A DNA stretch of 64,000 nucleotides from Fervidobacterium gondwanense DSM 13020 (GTDB taxonomy: Bacteria > Thermotogota > Thermotogae > Thermotogales > Fervidobacteriaceae), in contig NZ_FRDJ01000009.1 of the NCBI RefSeq assembly GCF_900143265.1, forward strand, positions 1-64,000, read 5' to 3'. How positions within the stretch are numbered: position 1 is the stretch's first letter; each line of letters begins with the position of its first letter. The position numbers and the translations under genes are program-made. This document shows positions 36,537-46,439 of this stretch, piece after piece. The notes under the pieces were generated by a model. It was not told the origin of the DNA. It did not search any database and saw only the letters and a list, made by a program, of their open reading frames with translations.

Positions 36537-37460
36537 TTACCACCTTCCGTGAGCTTTCTCATTGTAGAGTTCTAAGAAAACAGTTTCGTAACGCTTTAAT
36601 ATATATTTGTTCTTTGTGCTCCACATCATCTCAACATTTCTGTGAAATCCACTTTCTGTATAATTTGTTGAGCCAGTAATAAGAAGAGAATCAACAATTA
36701 TAAACTTATGATGCAACATTCGACTACTTACGATTACAGAATTGTGCGGCTTGTATTTTAACAAAGGACTTGATAAAAACCATTTATCCGTAACTAATCT
36801 AACATCTACCCCTGTACTTTCTTTGTATTTTAGTGAAGCAAGCAGATTTGAATCAGTAAACGCATAAGCACATATCCAGACCCTTTTCTTTGCATTTTGA
36901 ATAGTTTTTAATACAAATTCTTCTGTCTTATCAACAGGAGATACTTGAAAGTCCTTGACTTTAACAATTGTACCATAATCCCAAGCTTTTAGGAAGAACT
37001 CTTTAAATCTCTCAACGTACTGAACTGAAAAGAATATCATGTCATTTAAGCCACTTTCTAAACCACTTTTGCTGAAATTTGCTGATCCGAAAACCACACC
37101 ATTGTCGTTAACCATGAATTTTACATGGTGGAGTCCTTTTGAGATATCAATCTTCGAATTAATATTTGTAACTGGCTTCTCAGTGAGAACTCTCACGTCT
37201 ATACCATTCTTTTGAAGACTTATCAACGCGTTTAGTATTTCAGGATGTGAAACATCGAGAGAAGAGACGTAAAGGAAGGAATTAGAACCGTACATAAATT
37301 GTAAAATCGTATCTGTTAACGGACCATACTCTGTAAAGCCCACTTTGTAGTCAGACTTTACAGACAGTATCTTGAAAAAGAATATGGTACATATTGGAGC
37401 TACTATGCTAAGAATTACTACGTAGGGTATGATTTTGTATCGTGCAAAATTACCTTTCAT
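36537..37460 (-). CDS. Phospholipase D-like protein with N-terminal membrane anchor
   Basis: A 307-residue protein with one hydrophobic helix (IPYVVILSIVAPICTIFFF) and two HKD half-sites: HHVKFMVNDNGVVFGSANFS in the first half and HHKFIIVDSLLITGSTNYT in the second. The pattern HxKx4-5D is complete in the second; in the first the residue in the aspartate position reads Asn-Asp. Such proteins act as phospholipases, cardiolipin synthases or nucleases; the short, anchored form resembles exported nuclease-type PLDs. It lies between the ABC exporter and the Sua5 gene. Confidence 0.8.
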   Translation of the reverse strand: MKGNFARYKIIPYVVILSIVAPICTIFFFKILSVKSDYKVGFTEYGPLTDTILQFMYGSNSFLYVSSLDVSHPEILNALISLQKNGIDVRVLTEKPVTNINSKIDISKGLHHVKFMVNDNGVVFGSANFSKSGLESGLNDMIFFSVQYVERFKEFFLKAWDYGTIVKVKDFQVSPVDKTEEFVLKTIQNAKKRVWICAYAFTDSNLLASLKYKESTGVDVRLVTDKWFLSSPLLKYKPHNSVIVSSRMLHHKFIIVDSLLITGSTNYTESGFHRNVEMMWSTKNKYILKRYETVFLELYNEKAHGRW

Positions 37461-37473
37461 ATACTTAATCTTC

Positions 37474-38574
37474 TTACACCCCTACAGATAGTCGTTTCCT
37501 GTTGAGTACAACAATTAGAGCAAAAAAGAAAATATAGAGAGTTGGAACAAGCAGATGATTTTGAAATGCTTCAAAGCCGTCTACCTTTCTCAGTGCATCA
37601 ACAGTGTAAGTGATTGGTAAAAATTGAGCTATTGATCTGACTATATGGTTGGCTTGTTTGAGCGGGAAATAAAAGCCTCCAACAAACATCTGGACTTGAA
37701 AAAATATCTGCTCAAATATGAAAAGCCTTGAAGTATTCTTAGATACGGTCAAGATTGCCATTGCCATAGAAATCATGACGGCGGATGCCATAGAAACATG
37801 AATCAGCATCGTCGGGACGTATCTCATAACTTGCACACCTTTCAGTTGCGCAACAAAACTCAGGACTATCAAACCAATCACAAGGACAATCATACAAATT
37901 AGACCGATTAGTGTGTAAAGAGTTATAAGACTCGTCGGAGTTAAATATAACCTTTTAACAATTCCTCTGCGATGCGTATAAGTTAATATATCCAAGAAGC
38001 CAAACAAGAAAGCCGATAGAATCGCCATCCCTATAACGCCCGGATAGATAAAATAGTTGTAATTGAATTGTGTAGCATTCAGCTTATGGACGGCATACTC
38101 AATTCTTTCTGAACCTCCGATTGAACTGAATACTCCATTTAAAATGTCAGCCGCGATCTGCGATTCCTGCCTTACAGGTACGTAGTATATTTCTATATCC
38201 AATTTTCTCATCAATCTTGTGTTTCTCAACAGATTAGCTAACCCGAATCTTGAGTCAAAATCTTTTGGTAACACTACAAAAGCGTTTATCTTCCCATTCT
38301 TAAGTTCTTCCTTGAGAACTTCTATATTTGAATTTTCTACAAATTCAGCTTCGAATTGCTTTATAGACGTAAAAACATCTTTCAGTATTTCGCTTTTCCC
38401 AAGTATTTTAACCTTAAGACTTATATTTTCCCCGACATTTCCAAAAATCGAGGTCAGTATTAAGAATAATAGTGTTGGAAACAAGACCAACCAAAAAACA
38501 CTCTCTTTTGACCTTATGAAAAGTTCCTTAAATAGTGCGCTAAAAATCTCAAAAATATGTGCCAAATTATACAC
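37474..38574 (-). CDS. ABC-2 type exporter permease
   Basis: A 366-residue membrane protein. One N-terminal helix is followed by an outer domain of about 150 residues, then five more helices, with the conserved ABC-2 region around FYFPLKQANHIVRSIAQFLPITYTVDALR in pieces. Together with the ATPase and the second permease upstream it forms a three-gene exporter like the drug or lipid exporters of the YhfH/DrrB type. The substrate is unknown. The GTG start is only weakly supported; a TTG three codons later is an alternative. Confidence 0.82.
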   Translation of the reverse strand: MYNLAHIFEIFSALFKELFIRSKESVFWLVLFPTLLFLILTSIFGNVGENISLKVKILGKSEILKDVFTSIKQFEAEFVENSNIEVLKEELKNGKINAFVVLPKDFDSRFGLANLLRNTRLMRKLDIEIYYVPVRQESQIAADILNGVFSSIGGSERIEYAVHKLNATQFNYNYFIYPGVIGMAILSAFLFGFLDILTYTHRRGIVKRLYLTPTSLITLYTLIGLICMIVLVIGLIVLSFVAQLKGVQVMRYVPTMLIHVSMASAVMISMAMAILTVSKNTSRLFIFEQIFFQVQMFVGGFYFPLKQANHIVRSIAQFLPITYTVDALRKVDGFEAFQNHLLVPTLYIFFFALIVVLNRKRLSVGV

Positions 38575-38622
38575 ATTATCAACCCGCTTTCTTGATTATT
38601 AAAAAGAACAAAATCAATGTCG

Positions 38623-39507
38623 TCAGTCAATCTTTCTACCCGTCAATTTCAAGAAGACATCCTCCAAGGTTGGTTGTCTCACAACGAAGTCATGAATATC
38701 GTATTCAAGCAGTTTTTCCAAAATTGGAACAATGTTTATTGCCGAAATATATACATATTCACCTGAGATTATTACATTTTCAAATTCCTCAAGCTTCAGG
38801 CCTTCCAAATTTTGTTTCCTAACTTCGACAACCGAATGGAGTCCAGAGGAGGTTATAAGCTCTTGTGGTGTCCCGTGTGCGATTATCTTTCCGTGGTCCA
38901 TTATGTAGACCCTATCGGAAAGTTGATGTGCTTCTTCCATATAATGTGTTGTAAGTATTATAGTTTTACCTTTTTGCCTGTAGTGTCTTATTATGTCCCA
39001 TAAGTGCCGACGTATGTGCGGGTCCAATCCAACAGTCGGTTCATCTAAAAAAACTATCTCCGGATCATTGACAAACGCGAGAGCAAGTGCCAATCGTTGC
39101 TTCTGACCCCCTGACAAATTCTTAACTCTTGACTTAAGTTTTTCGTTCAGTTCGAATATTTCAATGATTTCCCCAAGATCAACTTTCTTCTTGTACAAAG
39201 CTGAGTACATGCGGAGCGTTTCCAGAACCGTTAACTCCTCAAAGAAGAAGTTTTCTTGAAGACAAACCCCTATCAATTCTTTAAACTCCTTTGTGCCGCG
39301 GAAAGGTCTATTAAAATAAAATATCTCCCCCCCATCAGGTTTTCTCAAACCCTCGAGTATCTCAACTGTAGTTGTTTTCCCAGCGCCATTTGGTCCGAGG
39401 ATCGATATTACTTCCCCTTTACGGAGCTCTATTGACACACCGTCGACCGCCCTAACTCCTGGATAATACTTTTTTAAATTCTTTGCACTTAATATAATTT
39501 CGCTCAA
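38623..39507 (-). CDS. ABC exporter ATP-binding protein
   Basis: The 294-residue ATPase of the neighbouring exporter. Walker A is GPNGAGKTTT, the signature is NLSGGQKQRLALAL, Walker B is IVFLDEPTVGLDP, and the switch histidine is in LTTHYMEEA. A C-terminal extension of about 70 residues is typical of drug/lipid-type ABC-2 ATPases (DrrA-like). The start is a TTG at 39507 after GGTGGTGAT. It lies between the two permease genes. Confidence 0.93.
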   Translation of the reverse strand: MSEIILSAKNLKKYYPGVRAVDGVSIELRKGEVISILGPNGAGKTTTVEILEGLRKPDGGEIFYFNRPFRGTKEFKELIGVCLQENFFFEELTVLETLRMYSALYKKKVDLGEIIEIFELNEKLKSRVKNLSGGQKQRLALALAFVNDPEIVFLDEPTVGLDPHIRRHLWDIIRHYRQKGKTIILTTHYMEEAHQLSDRVYIMDHGKIIAHGTPQELITSSGLHSVVEVRKQNLEGLKLEEFENVIISGEYVYISAINIVPILEKLLEYDIHDFVVRQPTLEDVFLKLTGRKID

Positions 39508-39548
39508 AGCGTATCACCACCATGGAATATTAATAATTCAGAACAGAT

Positions 39549-40544
39549 TTACCTTTGTTTGAGGTGTAACTTAATGCTATAACTTCCAACGATAAATCCT
39601 AAGAGAGTGAAAGAGGTGACTAAAATAAAAAATGCTGTATTGCTAAGCACGTCTATGTCGTATACTTTTTGGAACAGCATGTGAACGTACCGAGGCGTTG
39701 TGATGTAAGATACTATTCGGTATGATTTTGGCATAAACTCGATCGGAAAGTAAACCCCAGAAAAGAATATGAAGAGAGTGTAAAGAAGCTGTGCTACGCC
39801 TTTTGCAGCCTTTCGAAATGATAAGCCAATCAAGGCTCCAAGGGCTAGATTGAGTAGAACTGACGAGATGACAACTAAGATGTAAATTGGAACTCTCGAT
39901 GGTGGGATAACAATATCTGCTTTAAAGAGAATTTTGGATGTAAGAATCACAAGAAAAGAAGAGATCAGACCAGTGATAATGTTTGCACCAACCGAGCTGA
40001 TAAGCAAGTTCGAAGCACTGATCGGAGTAGTTGCCAATCTCTTAAAAAGTCCATATCTGACATAGTCCGTATATATATTTACACCAGCATTCAGACCAAC
40101 TGAAAGCAGAGAAATGGAAATCACACCTATCATTATGTACTCGAGATCCGAAAGATTCTTGCCGATCGTTATTTGATGAGCTTTCACATTAATAATAGAC
40201 GTTCGATTGGCTGAAGCGTACTTGAGTTTGAAAGCTTCCAAATCATAACTGTTTTCAAATAGCGCAGACTTGATGTAGACATCTATCTTTCCTTCTCTTG
40301 CGACTACAATCGCATCGAATGAACTCTTCTCAATCTCATCGTTGTCCGGTATGTTTTCTAACTCCTGCCACCCAGCTGCTTCAAAAGAAAGCGGCCTGTC
40401 GGAAAAATACCCAACAGACTGACCGCTCTCTTGTTTGCCAAAAACTGCTCCAAATAGTATTATGAAAACAACAGGAAGAAGTATGTTCATAAAAAACAGA
40501 AATTTATTTCTAAAGTTTACAACGAGAAATGAGTAGAATACCAT
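39549..40544 (-). CDS. ABC-2 type exporter permease
   Basis: A 331-residue permease with the same layout as the other one: an N-terminal helix, an outer domain of about 130 residues and five further helices. FSGVYFPIEFMPKSYRIVSYITTP contains the ABC-2 signature region in pieces. Two unlike permeases flanking one ATPase suggest a heterodimeric membrane unit. The start is the ATG at 40544, just after GAGGTG. Confidence 0.82.
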   Translation of the reverse strand: MVFYSFLVVNFRNKFLFFMNILLPVVFIILFGAVFGKQESGQSVGYFSDRPLSFEAAGWQELENIPDNDEIEKSSFDAIVVAREGKIDVYIKSALFENSYDLEAFKLKYASANRTSIINVKAHQITIGKNLSDLEYIMIGVISISLLSVGLNAGVNIYTDYVRYGLFKRLATTPISASNLLISSVGANIITGLISSFLVILTSKILFKADIVIPPSRVPIYILVVISSVLLNLALGALIGLSFRKAAKGVAQLLYTLFIFFSGVYFPIEFMPKSYRIVSYITTPRYVHMLFQKVYDIDVLSNTAFFILVTSFTLLGFIVGSYSIKLHLKQR

Positions 40545-40593
40545 GATACACCTCATAAAACATTAGGTTTGTCTTATATAAACTTAGAAAACT

Positions 40594-43500
40594 TTAGTGA
40601 GTATGCAAAAACAGATACGCACCTAATCCCACAATGGCCAAACCTATTATTACAAGCCAAGTCCTAAGCGTTTCATTTTCCTTCCTGAGTTCTTCCAATT
40701 TATCTTCCATTTTCTTATTATTCTCGTTCAGCAGATTTAGTGTAGAATCTATCCTTTCACCCAATCCTTTTTCACTTTCGTTCAGTAATCCTTTAACAGT
40801 TTCTATTTTCTTCTCAAGTGCCCCAGTTAATTCATACAGTTTTGTTTCAGTGAGCATGATTTTTGTGGTAAGATCCTGTTCCAGCCACTTCATGTCTTCG
40901 TCATAATCTCTTTTGGTAGTGTTGATCTGCTCTAATTGTTTTTCTAAGTCTTCAATTCTCATAAGCATGGCTCCGTAGTTATTCTCAAGCTCCAAATTCT
41001 TGTTTTCGAGATTCTTAATTTCTGAGGCTAAAGCGTCTAACTTTCCACTTACATTTTTGTTTTCGTTCTCTATCTGAATATTCTTATCACCAAGCTCTTC
41101 AATTCTTCTGTTTTGTTCCCGCATCTGGTTTGAGATAGCTTCTAAATCACTGGTTAATCTATTTTGAGTTTCTTTAATAAGTGATAGATCAACACTCATG
41201 TCAATAAATTTCTTTTCAAGATTTTGAGTCCGATTTTCTATCTGAGATATCTTGCTTTCTATTTCTTCAACGTCATTTTGTATACCTTTTAGGTTATCTG
41301 CCAATTCAGAAACAGCAGCAGCGATATTGTTTACTGTGTCATTTAAAATCTCGTCACGGTTTTCGAGTGCACTGATCTTTTGTTCAATATTCTCAACGTA
41401 ACTTGTGATCTCTTCAAGTTTATTCTGAATATTCCCTGAAACACCCTTTATGTAAGCTATGTCTTTTTCAAACATATCTCTCGTAACGTATTTTTCCAGC
41501 ATCTCATCCAGTTGCTCAGTGGGAAGAACTGTCGGCTTTGTCTGTATCTGACTAGAAGAAATCTTTTCAATCTTTTCCATAAGACCGATGTAAATTTTAT
41601 TAAGATTGTTGATTTCTTCCTCCAATGTTTTCATTTTTACTCTTAGTTCGCCCGTATCTGAATTCAAACCCTTTACCTGCCCGGTAAGGATTTTAACATC
41701 TTCTGTAATTTTTGCCTGATTTTGTTCAATTTTAGCAACCTCTTTTTCAATATTCTCCAATTCAGGTACTTTCTGTGCAGAAGCTTCGTCTCTTTTCTCA
41801 GTCGTTTCTGGTTTTATTTCAGACTGTGTTTTCTGGGCCTCTAAGGTTTCTACCCTTTTCGTCAAAACCTTTACCTCATCTTGCAGATTAAGAGTTAGTG
41901 AGAGTACCTTTTGGATATTTTGATTAACGGAATTGAGCTGCGTTGTGGTTACCCTTTTTTGGAGCTCATCGCTAAGTTTGCTTAGTTTATCTTTCAAATC
42001 AGCAATATCAGAAGCAAGAGATTGATAGTCTACGGAATTCGAAAGCTTCTCAACTTTCTCGGCTATGCTTGAAACATTCTTTGTGAGAGATGAATAGGAA
42101 ATGGTCAATTCATCTACCTTTACAGAGAGATTATCAATCATCTGGTTTTTCTGTTGAATCTGTTTGGAAATCTGTGCAATTTGTTCGCTATCTAAAGAAC
42201 TCGCATTTAACTCTCCCAAAAGCTCTTTGAGCGTTTTAACTTCAGCTTTCAACAACTCGACCTCTGATCTCGTTACATAGTTGCCCATAGTTGATATGCT
42301 CTTCTCTATATCTGAAATCTTCAAACTTAAGGAATCAACCTTAGTTTCGAGCTCTACCAATTTCCTTGTCGATTTCATAAGTGCTGTTAGCTCCGCACTC
42401 TCAAGAATTTTCTGTTTAATTATCTCTACAGATTCTGCCAACATCGTTGTATCAGTGCCGTCAGAAATAAGACCATTCTTATCTACTGCTTCTGAAAGAG
42501 TTTGAATACTTGCTTTCAATTGTTCAACTTGTACTTTAACTTCTTGATCGTAAGTTTCCATCTGTGACAATTTAGCACCTAATTCATCAACTTTGGACAG
42601 CAGCATATTTAATTTATCCTTTGAGAGAGTTGCTTCAGTCTTCATAGAAGCTATTTCATTTAGCAACCCTTGGATAGTTCTGAGCATTTCCTCAATTTCC
42701 GTCTCATCAATCTTGGTTTTACTGTCAGCTTGGATAGTTTCTTTTTGTGCTTTAACCTCTGACAATGAGCTCTCAATTTCAGAAACCTTTTTGTTAAGAT
42801 ATTCTATCTCAGTCTTCAATTCCTGAACCATCGTTAGTTGCTTCTGAAGATATTCTATCTTCAATTTAAGCGCATCAATATCTTCACTTCTGTCCTTTTC
42901 AGAGACTGGCTGCAAATTCTTGTTTCCCGCTCCAGCAACACTTTGCTTCAAAGACTCTATTTCTTGATTTACTTTCAATTCTAATTCAGAAATCTTATCA
43001 GACAATTGAAATACGGTTTCTGAAACTTTCTTTGATGATGATTCTAGTTCTTTGAGTTTAAGGTCTAGAACGTTGTACTTAGAATTTAGTTCACTAAGTG
43101 CATTTCGCAAAGCTTCGTAATCTTGTTTAACGCTTGAAAATCTGCTATCTACTGAAGATTTTACATCTGTAATCTCTGACGATAATGAGGAAAGATTCTC
43201 GGTGAGCAGCTTCATATCTTTTGTAAGGAGGGCGAGCGAAGTCTTTATATCAGAAATTTCTTTGTTTATATCCGAGTTTGTCTTTTCTTGACTTTTCTGC
43301 ACTTCAATAAGAACCTTTTGTTGAGACATTTGAGTTTCTGAAGATAATTTTTCTTGAATTGATGTTATTTTCTCATCGATGCTTTTAATGTTTGTCTCAA
43401 ATGCAGTGTATAACCTATAAATCAGTACGACAACCTGAAATCTCGTAACAACTTCGTTCCCCCTAAAAGTTCCATCAGGAAAACCGGTGATAATTCCAAG

Positions 43501-43620
43501 GTCTGACATTTTTTCCACAGCTTCGTAAGCCCAGTGAGATTCTGGTACATCTTTGTATTGAGCAAACCCAGTCAGGCTTAGGAATATCAAGCACAGAAAA
43601 AGAAAAATCTTCTTTTTCAT
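40594..43620 (-). CDS. Giant SLH/coiled-coil envelope protein (Omp-alpha-like)
   Basis: A 1008-residue exported rod. After a signal peptide (IFLFLCLIFLSLTGFA) comes one SLH domain (about 20-75; KDVPESHWAYEAVEKM, GFPDGTFRGNEVVTRFQ). Some 850 residues of almost unbroken coiled coil follow, rich in K, E, S, I and L heptads. The last 20 residues are a membrane helix (LVIIGLAIVGLGAYLFL). This is the plan of Omp-alpha of Thermotoga maritima, which spaces the outer sheath from the cell wall: SLH at the wall, helix in the outer membrane. It is far longer than the roughly 400-residue protein I know. The ATG at 43620 follows a GGGGGGAAGGG site. Confidence 0.85.
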   Translation of the reverse strand: MKKKIFLFLCLIFLSLTGFAQYKDVPESHWAYEAVEKMSDLGIITGFPDGTFRGNEVVTRFQVVVLIYRLYTAFETNIKSIDEKITSIQEKLSSETQMSQQKVLIEVQKSQEKTNSDINKEISDIKTSLALLTKDMKLLTENLSSLSSEITDVKSSVDSRFSSVKQDYEALRNALSELNSKYNVLDLKLKELESSSKKVSETVFQLSDKISELELKVNQEIESLKQSVAGAGNKNLQPVSEKDRSEDIDALKLKIEYLQKQLTMVQELKTEIEYLNKKVSEIESSLSEVKAQKETIQADSKTKIDETEIEEMLRTIQGLLNEIASMKTEATLSKDKLNMLLSKVDELGAKLSQMETYDQEVKVQVEQLKASIQTLSEAVDKNGLISDGTDTTMLAESVEIIKQKILESAELTALMKSTRKLVELETKVDSLSLKISDIEKSISTMGNYVTRSEVELLKAEVKTLKELLGELNASSLDSEQIAQISKQIQQKNQMIDNLSVKVDELTISYSSLTKNVSSIAEKVEKLSNSVDYQSLASDIADLKDKLSKLSDELQKRVTTTQLNSVNQNIQKVLSLTLNLQDEVKVLTKRVETLEAQKTQSEIKPETTEKRDEASAQKVPELENIEKEVAKIEQNQAKITEDVKILTGQVKGLNSDTGELRVKMKTLEEEINNLNKIYIGLMEKIEKISSSQIQTKPTVLPTEQLDEMLEKYVTRDMFEKDIAYIKGVSGNIQNKLEEITSYVENIEQKISALENRDEILNDTVNNIAAAVSELADNLKGIQNDVEEIESKISQIENRTQNLEKKFIDMSVDLSLIKETQNRLTSDLEAISNQMREQNRRIEELGDKNIQIENENKNVSGKLDALASEIKNLENKNLELENNYGAMLMRIEDLEKQLEQINTTKRDYDEDMKWLEQDLTTKIMLTETKLYELTGALEKKIETVKGLLNESEKGLGERIDSTLNLLNENNKKMEDKLEELRKENETLRTWLVIIGLAIVGLGAYLFLHTH

Positions 43621-43652
43621 AACCCTTCCCCCCTTTGAATTTTTCCCTAACA

Positions 43653-43661
43653 ATTATACCA
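43653..43661 (-). promoter_or_regulatory. Extended -10 element before the envelope rod gene
   Basis: TGGTATAAT on the minus strand lies about 33 bp before the ATG, in the short gap after the radical SAM gene. No good -35 is visible; the TGn extension may compensate. Confidence 0.5.
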
Positions 43662-43675
43662 GCTTTTTATTCGTT

Positions 43676-45277
43676 TTAATCCAAGAAATATTTTTTTAGA
43701 AACTCATATGAACTTTTGTCTAAAGTTGTAAAATCTTGCTCCTTGACACGCTGTGCATTCTTCTTACCAATTCCGGGAAGGCAGAGAAGCTCCTCCATTG
43801 TCAGTTCTGAAAAATTGACTTTTCTTACACCCGTCAAAGATCTTTGTCCGTAATCTACAACAACTATGTCTGTTGGAACACTAAATTGGGCAGGAACACC
43901 GACGAGGATCGGATAAGTTCCAAGCTGTCTACCAAATGTTATCCGACCTTCTTGAAATTCAGGAATCACCTCTTTAAGGATCGTACCTTGTGGAAAAACC
44001 CTCTTTAGCATATGATTATCAATGTCTCTTCGAATAATAAATTTATAGTGTTCAAAGAACTGCTTGTTAGGTTTCAGCGTCTTTCTTTTCGCTAAATGCC
44101 ATATAGGAGTTCCTGGAAAGATCATTAACTGACGAAGATTTATCCTCCTAAGCAGATACCCTGAATTTAGGTAGTCCAACAGTTTTCTGTAATTTAACTC
44201 GTATGTCTTCTTAGTCTCTCCGAATAGTCCAAAAATAAGGTTAATGCCAGGAAGCAATTTTGGAACGCCAGTGGCATCTCTTACTGCACCGATTTCGTTA
44301 ACAACTCTGACAGCTGTATCAATATCTTGTACATCTCCGTCTATGTTATTCTTTTTCCTGACTATCGGATCAAAACTTTCAACGCCAAAAGATAAGATAT
44401 CTCCTGAGGTATTGTACTTCACTATAATTTCAAGGATATCAGCTGACTTGGGCAAATTCTTAGATATGTAAGCTGGATTGGCATTATCGGTATGTAAAAC
44501 CTTCAAATCGGGGCATTTTTCTCTTATGCCTTTGTAAAGTTCTTCAACGGCCAAGGGGTTTATGTTATTATCGTTAAAGTCGCTACCATAGGCTATTATA
44601 TTCGCACTTCTGCCAAGCCGGAAAGCTCTCACTCCAGACTTGTAAAGGCTTTCTATTTCATCAATTATATCTTTAACAGGACGTGAGAAGAACTTAGGAT
44701 GTAACAAGGGTTCTGTGCAAAATGTGCAGTAAGTTCTTCTCTCACAACCCAAAGATACTTCGATTTCAGCTATTATATTTGGGAACCTCGGGTGTTTCTG
44801 CACAATTTCTGAACCACTTATTGAGGTAGAGCGTATAGCATCAATATAAGGCTTCTCTAAATACTCTGAAATCCATCTTCCTATATCATCCACTGTCTCT
44901 TCAACTTCTATGTTGTTGGAAATATCCTTTGCTAGACTTCCACCTCTGTTTGAGAAAGCTTTGGCCAATGCTCCCATTAAGATTCGGTAAGAGTTCTTGC
45001 AGTTGCTAAATATTTTTTGAACTTCAAACGGATTTATAGGTGTTCCACCCACATACTTTCCCGGAACAGTTAGACCACCGACTATAACAACAACATCATA
45101 AACAGAAAAAACGTGCCATAGGCTTTTGGCACGTATTTCATCAATTGTGTAATAATCAACCTCATAACCTTTTAGAATGAAAGCTCCTGAAACGTATCTT
45201 ACATAAGTGCTTACGTAAGGCGGTACTCCAAGAACAGCAGGTTCGTCAACATAACCGTCAATTACCACGCAACGCAT
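43676..45277 (-). CDS. Radical SAM protein with B12-like and helix-hairpin-helix domains
   Basis: A 533-residue protein. The first 150 residues resemble a cobalamin-binding-type Rossmann domain (DVVVIVGGLTVPG). The radical SAM core starts at GCERRTYCTFC, a CX5CX2C cluster motif instead of the usual CX3CX2C, and continues with FRLGRSANI and GINLIFGLFGET. The last 50 residues contain LPGIGKKNAQRV, a helix-hairpin-helix that normally binds DNA or RNA. The substrate is unknown; a nucleic-acid target is possible. AGAAGGAG precedes the ATG. It overlaps the RseB-like gene by 20 nt. Confidence 0.8.
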   Translation of the reverse strand: MRCVVIDGYVDEPAVLGVPPYVSTYVRYVSGAFILKGYEVDYYTIDEIRAKSLWHVFSVYDVVVIVGGLTVPGKYVGGTPINPFEVQKIFSNCKNSYRILMGALAKAFSNRGGSLAKDISNNIEVEETVDDIGRWISEYLEKPYIDAIRSTSISGSEIVQKHPRFPNIIAEIEVSLGCERRTYCTFCTEPLLHPKFFSRPVKDIIDEIESLYKSGVRAFRLGRSANIIAYGSDFNDNNINPLAVEELYKGIREKCPDLKVLHTDNANPAYISKNLPKSADILEIIVKYNTSGDILSFGVESFDPIVRKKNNIDGDVQDIDTAVRVVNEIGAVRDATGVPKLLPGINLIFGLFGETKKTYELNYRKLLDYLNSGYLLRRINLRQLMIFPGTPIWHLAKRKTLKPNKQFFEHYKFIIRRDIDNHMLKRVFPQGTILKEVIPEFQEGRITFGRQLGTYPILVGVPAQFSVPTDIVVVDYGQRSLTGVRKVNFSELTMEELLCLPGIGKKNAQRVKEQDFTTLDKSSYEFLKKYFLD

Positions 45278-45992
45278 TCTTAATCTCCTTCTGCGTTTTT
45301 TCAGTTGCTTTTAATATTTTCAAATAGTATGATCCTATTTTGAAATCACCACTTGTTTTGTTTATTTCCATTTCGAGGGGTTTTCCTTCTTTATCATAGC
45401 CGGAAATCCTTATATATCCTTTACCTTCTGACACGGAAGCCCATAAAAAGATATTATTCAAGTTATATACTTCCTCTGGTAAATTAGGGTTTTCAACAAG
45501 TGTAAATTTTGATAAAATACTTTTCATATCAAACTGCTTTGGGAGTTTGTTTATATACATCGTTGTTGAAACGTCTCCAACTTTCCTAAAAATACGAATT
45601 ATCTCTCCTGAAACGACGAAAATTTCTAAAGAAAAGGTATCTTCCGAAAATTTATATACGCCATCAACAGAGATATCTAATTTCTTAGACCTGACATACT
45701 CGTATGCTATATCCGCGAGATCTCTTATCTGAAAAGTCCGTGTTAAATTGTTGGTGTTTCCTATATAGTATTTGTCTTTCACCCTTACCCATGTAAAACT
45801 TTCGGGACTCGTCACGAAAACAACCTTTATATCCCCGCTTTCATAAACCTCTTCACTTCTAAACATAGTGCCGGATTTGGTCGTCTCATAAACCATTCTG
45901 ACATAATAGCCTTCTGAGAAATTGAAACTCGGCACAAGCAATAAAATTATAAATATAGCGAATACAAAGAATCTTCTTGTATGTCTTATCAT
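45258..45992 (-). CDS. Exported RseB/LolA-like protein (tentative)
   Basis: A 244-residue protein with a signal peptide (FFVFAIFIILLLVPSFNFS) and a beta-rich mature part whose opening (VRMVYETTKSGTMFRSEEVY) resembles the curved sheet of LolA/RseB-type proteins. It lies directly after a sigma factor and a small membrane protein, the same place RseB/MucB holds in the sigma-E systems, where it senses envelope lipids and shields the anti-sigma factor. The functional call is inference from position and strand pattern. Confidence 0.5.
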   Translation of the reverse strand: MIRHTRRFFVFAIFIILLLVPSFNFSEGYYVRMVYETTKSGTMFRSEEVYESGDIKVVFVTSPESFTWVRVKDKYYIGNTNNLTRTFQIRDLADIAYEYVRSKKLDISVDGVYKFSEDTFSLEIFVVSGEIIRIFRKVGDVSTTMYINKLPKQFDMKSILSKFTLVENPNLPEEVYNLNNIFLWASVSEGKGYIRISGYDKEGKPLEMEINKTSGDFKIGSYYLKILKATEKTQKEIKNALRGN

Positions 45993-46025
45993 CTTTCTGC
46001 CTCGCTTTTTGGAATTTCTACCTTT

Positions 46026-46439
46026 TTACCACCCACCGTCGCTTGCAATTGCAGTATATCTGATTATTTTGAAAACATCATTTTCTTCGTTCTCAACATT
46101 AGAGTGCTCTAAGGAAGCATCTTCCGAAGCTGGTATAACGCTTGGATTATCATTTTCCGTAAATAATTTAAAGGTCTCTGCTGCTTTGTGAAACATCAGT
46201 GTAAAACTGTTAGTATAGCTTCCAGGCTTAATGTATTCGAAACCAGCGAAAAGTATTGAAATAATTATCAAAATAGCAATACCGTATCTATAAATTAGGC
46301 TTCTGACTTTTCTTCGCTTTATCTTCAAAATGATTTTCTCTTCCATAATCGGCCCAGGTTTGTAAGAATACTCGCTTAACACCAATTTCAAATACTTTCT
46401 TTCCCCGGAGAATTCTTTTGGATCACTCATTATACTCAT
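46026..46439 (-). CDS. Small membrane protein, probable anti-sigma factor
   Basis: A 137-residue protein with about 45 cytosolic residues, one membrane helix (YGIAILIIISILFAGFEYI) and about 70 outer residues. It overlaps the ECF sigma gene by 17 nt, with GGAGG 9 nt before its ATG inside that gene, so the two are translated together. This is the common arrangement of sigma and membrane anti-sigma factors. No zinc-binding HxxxCxxC motif is present, so if it is an anti-sigma factor it is of the non-ZAS kind. Confidence 0.55.
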   Translation of the reverse strand: MSIMSDPKEFSGERKYLKLVLSEYSYKPGPIMEEKIILKIKRRKVRSLIYRYGIAILIIISILFAGFEYIKPGSYTNSFTLMFHKAAETFKLFTENDNPSVIPASEDASLEHSNVENEENDVFKIIRYTAIASDGGW

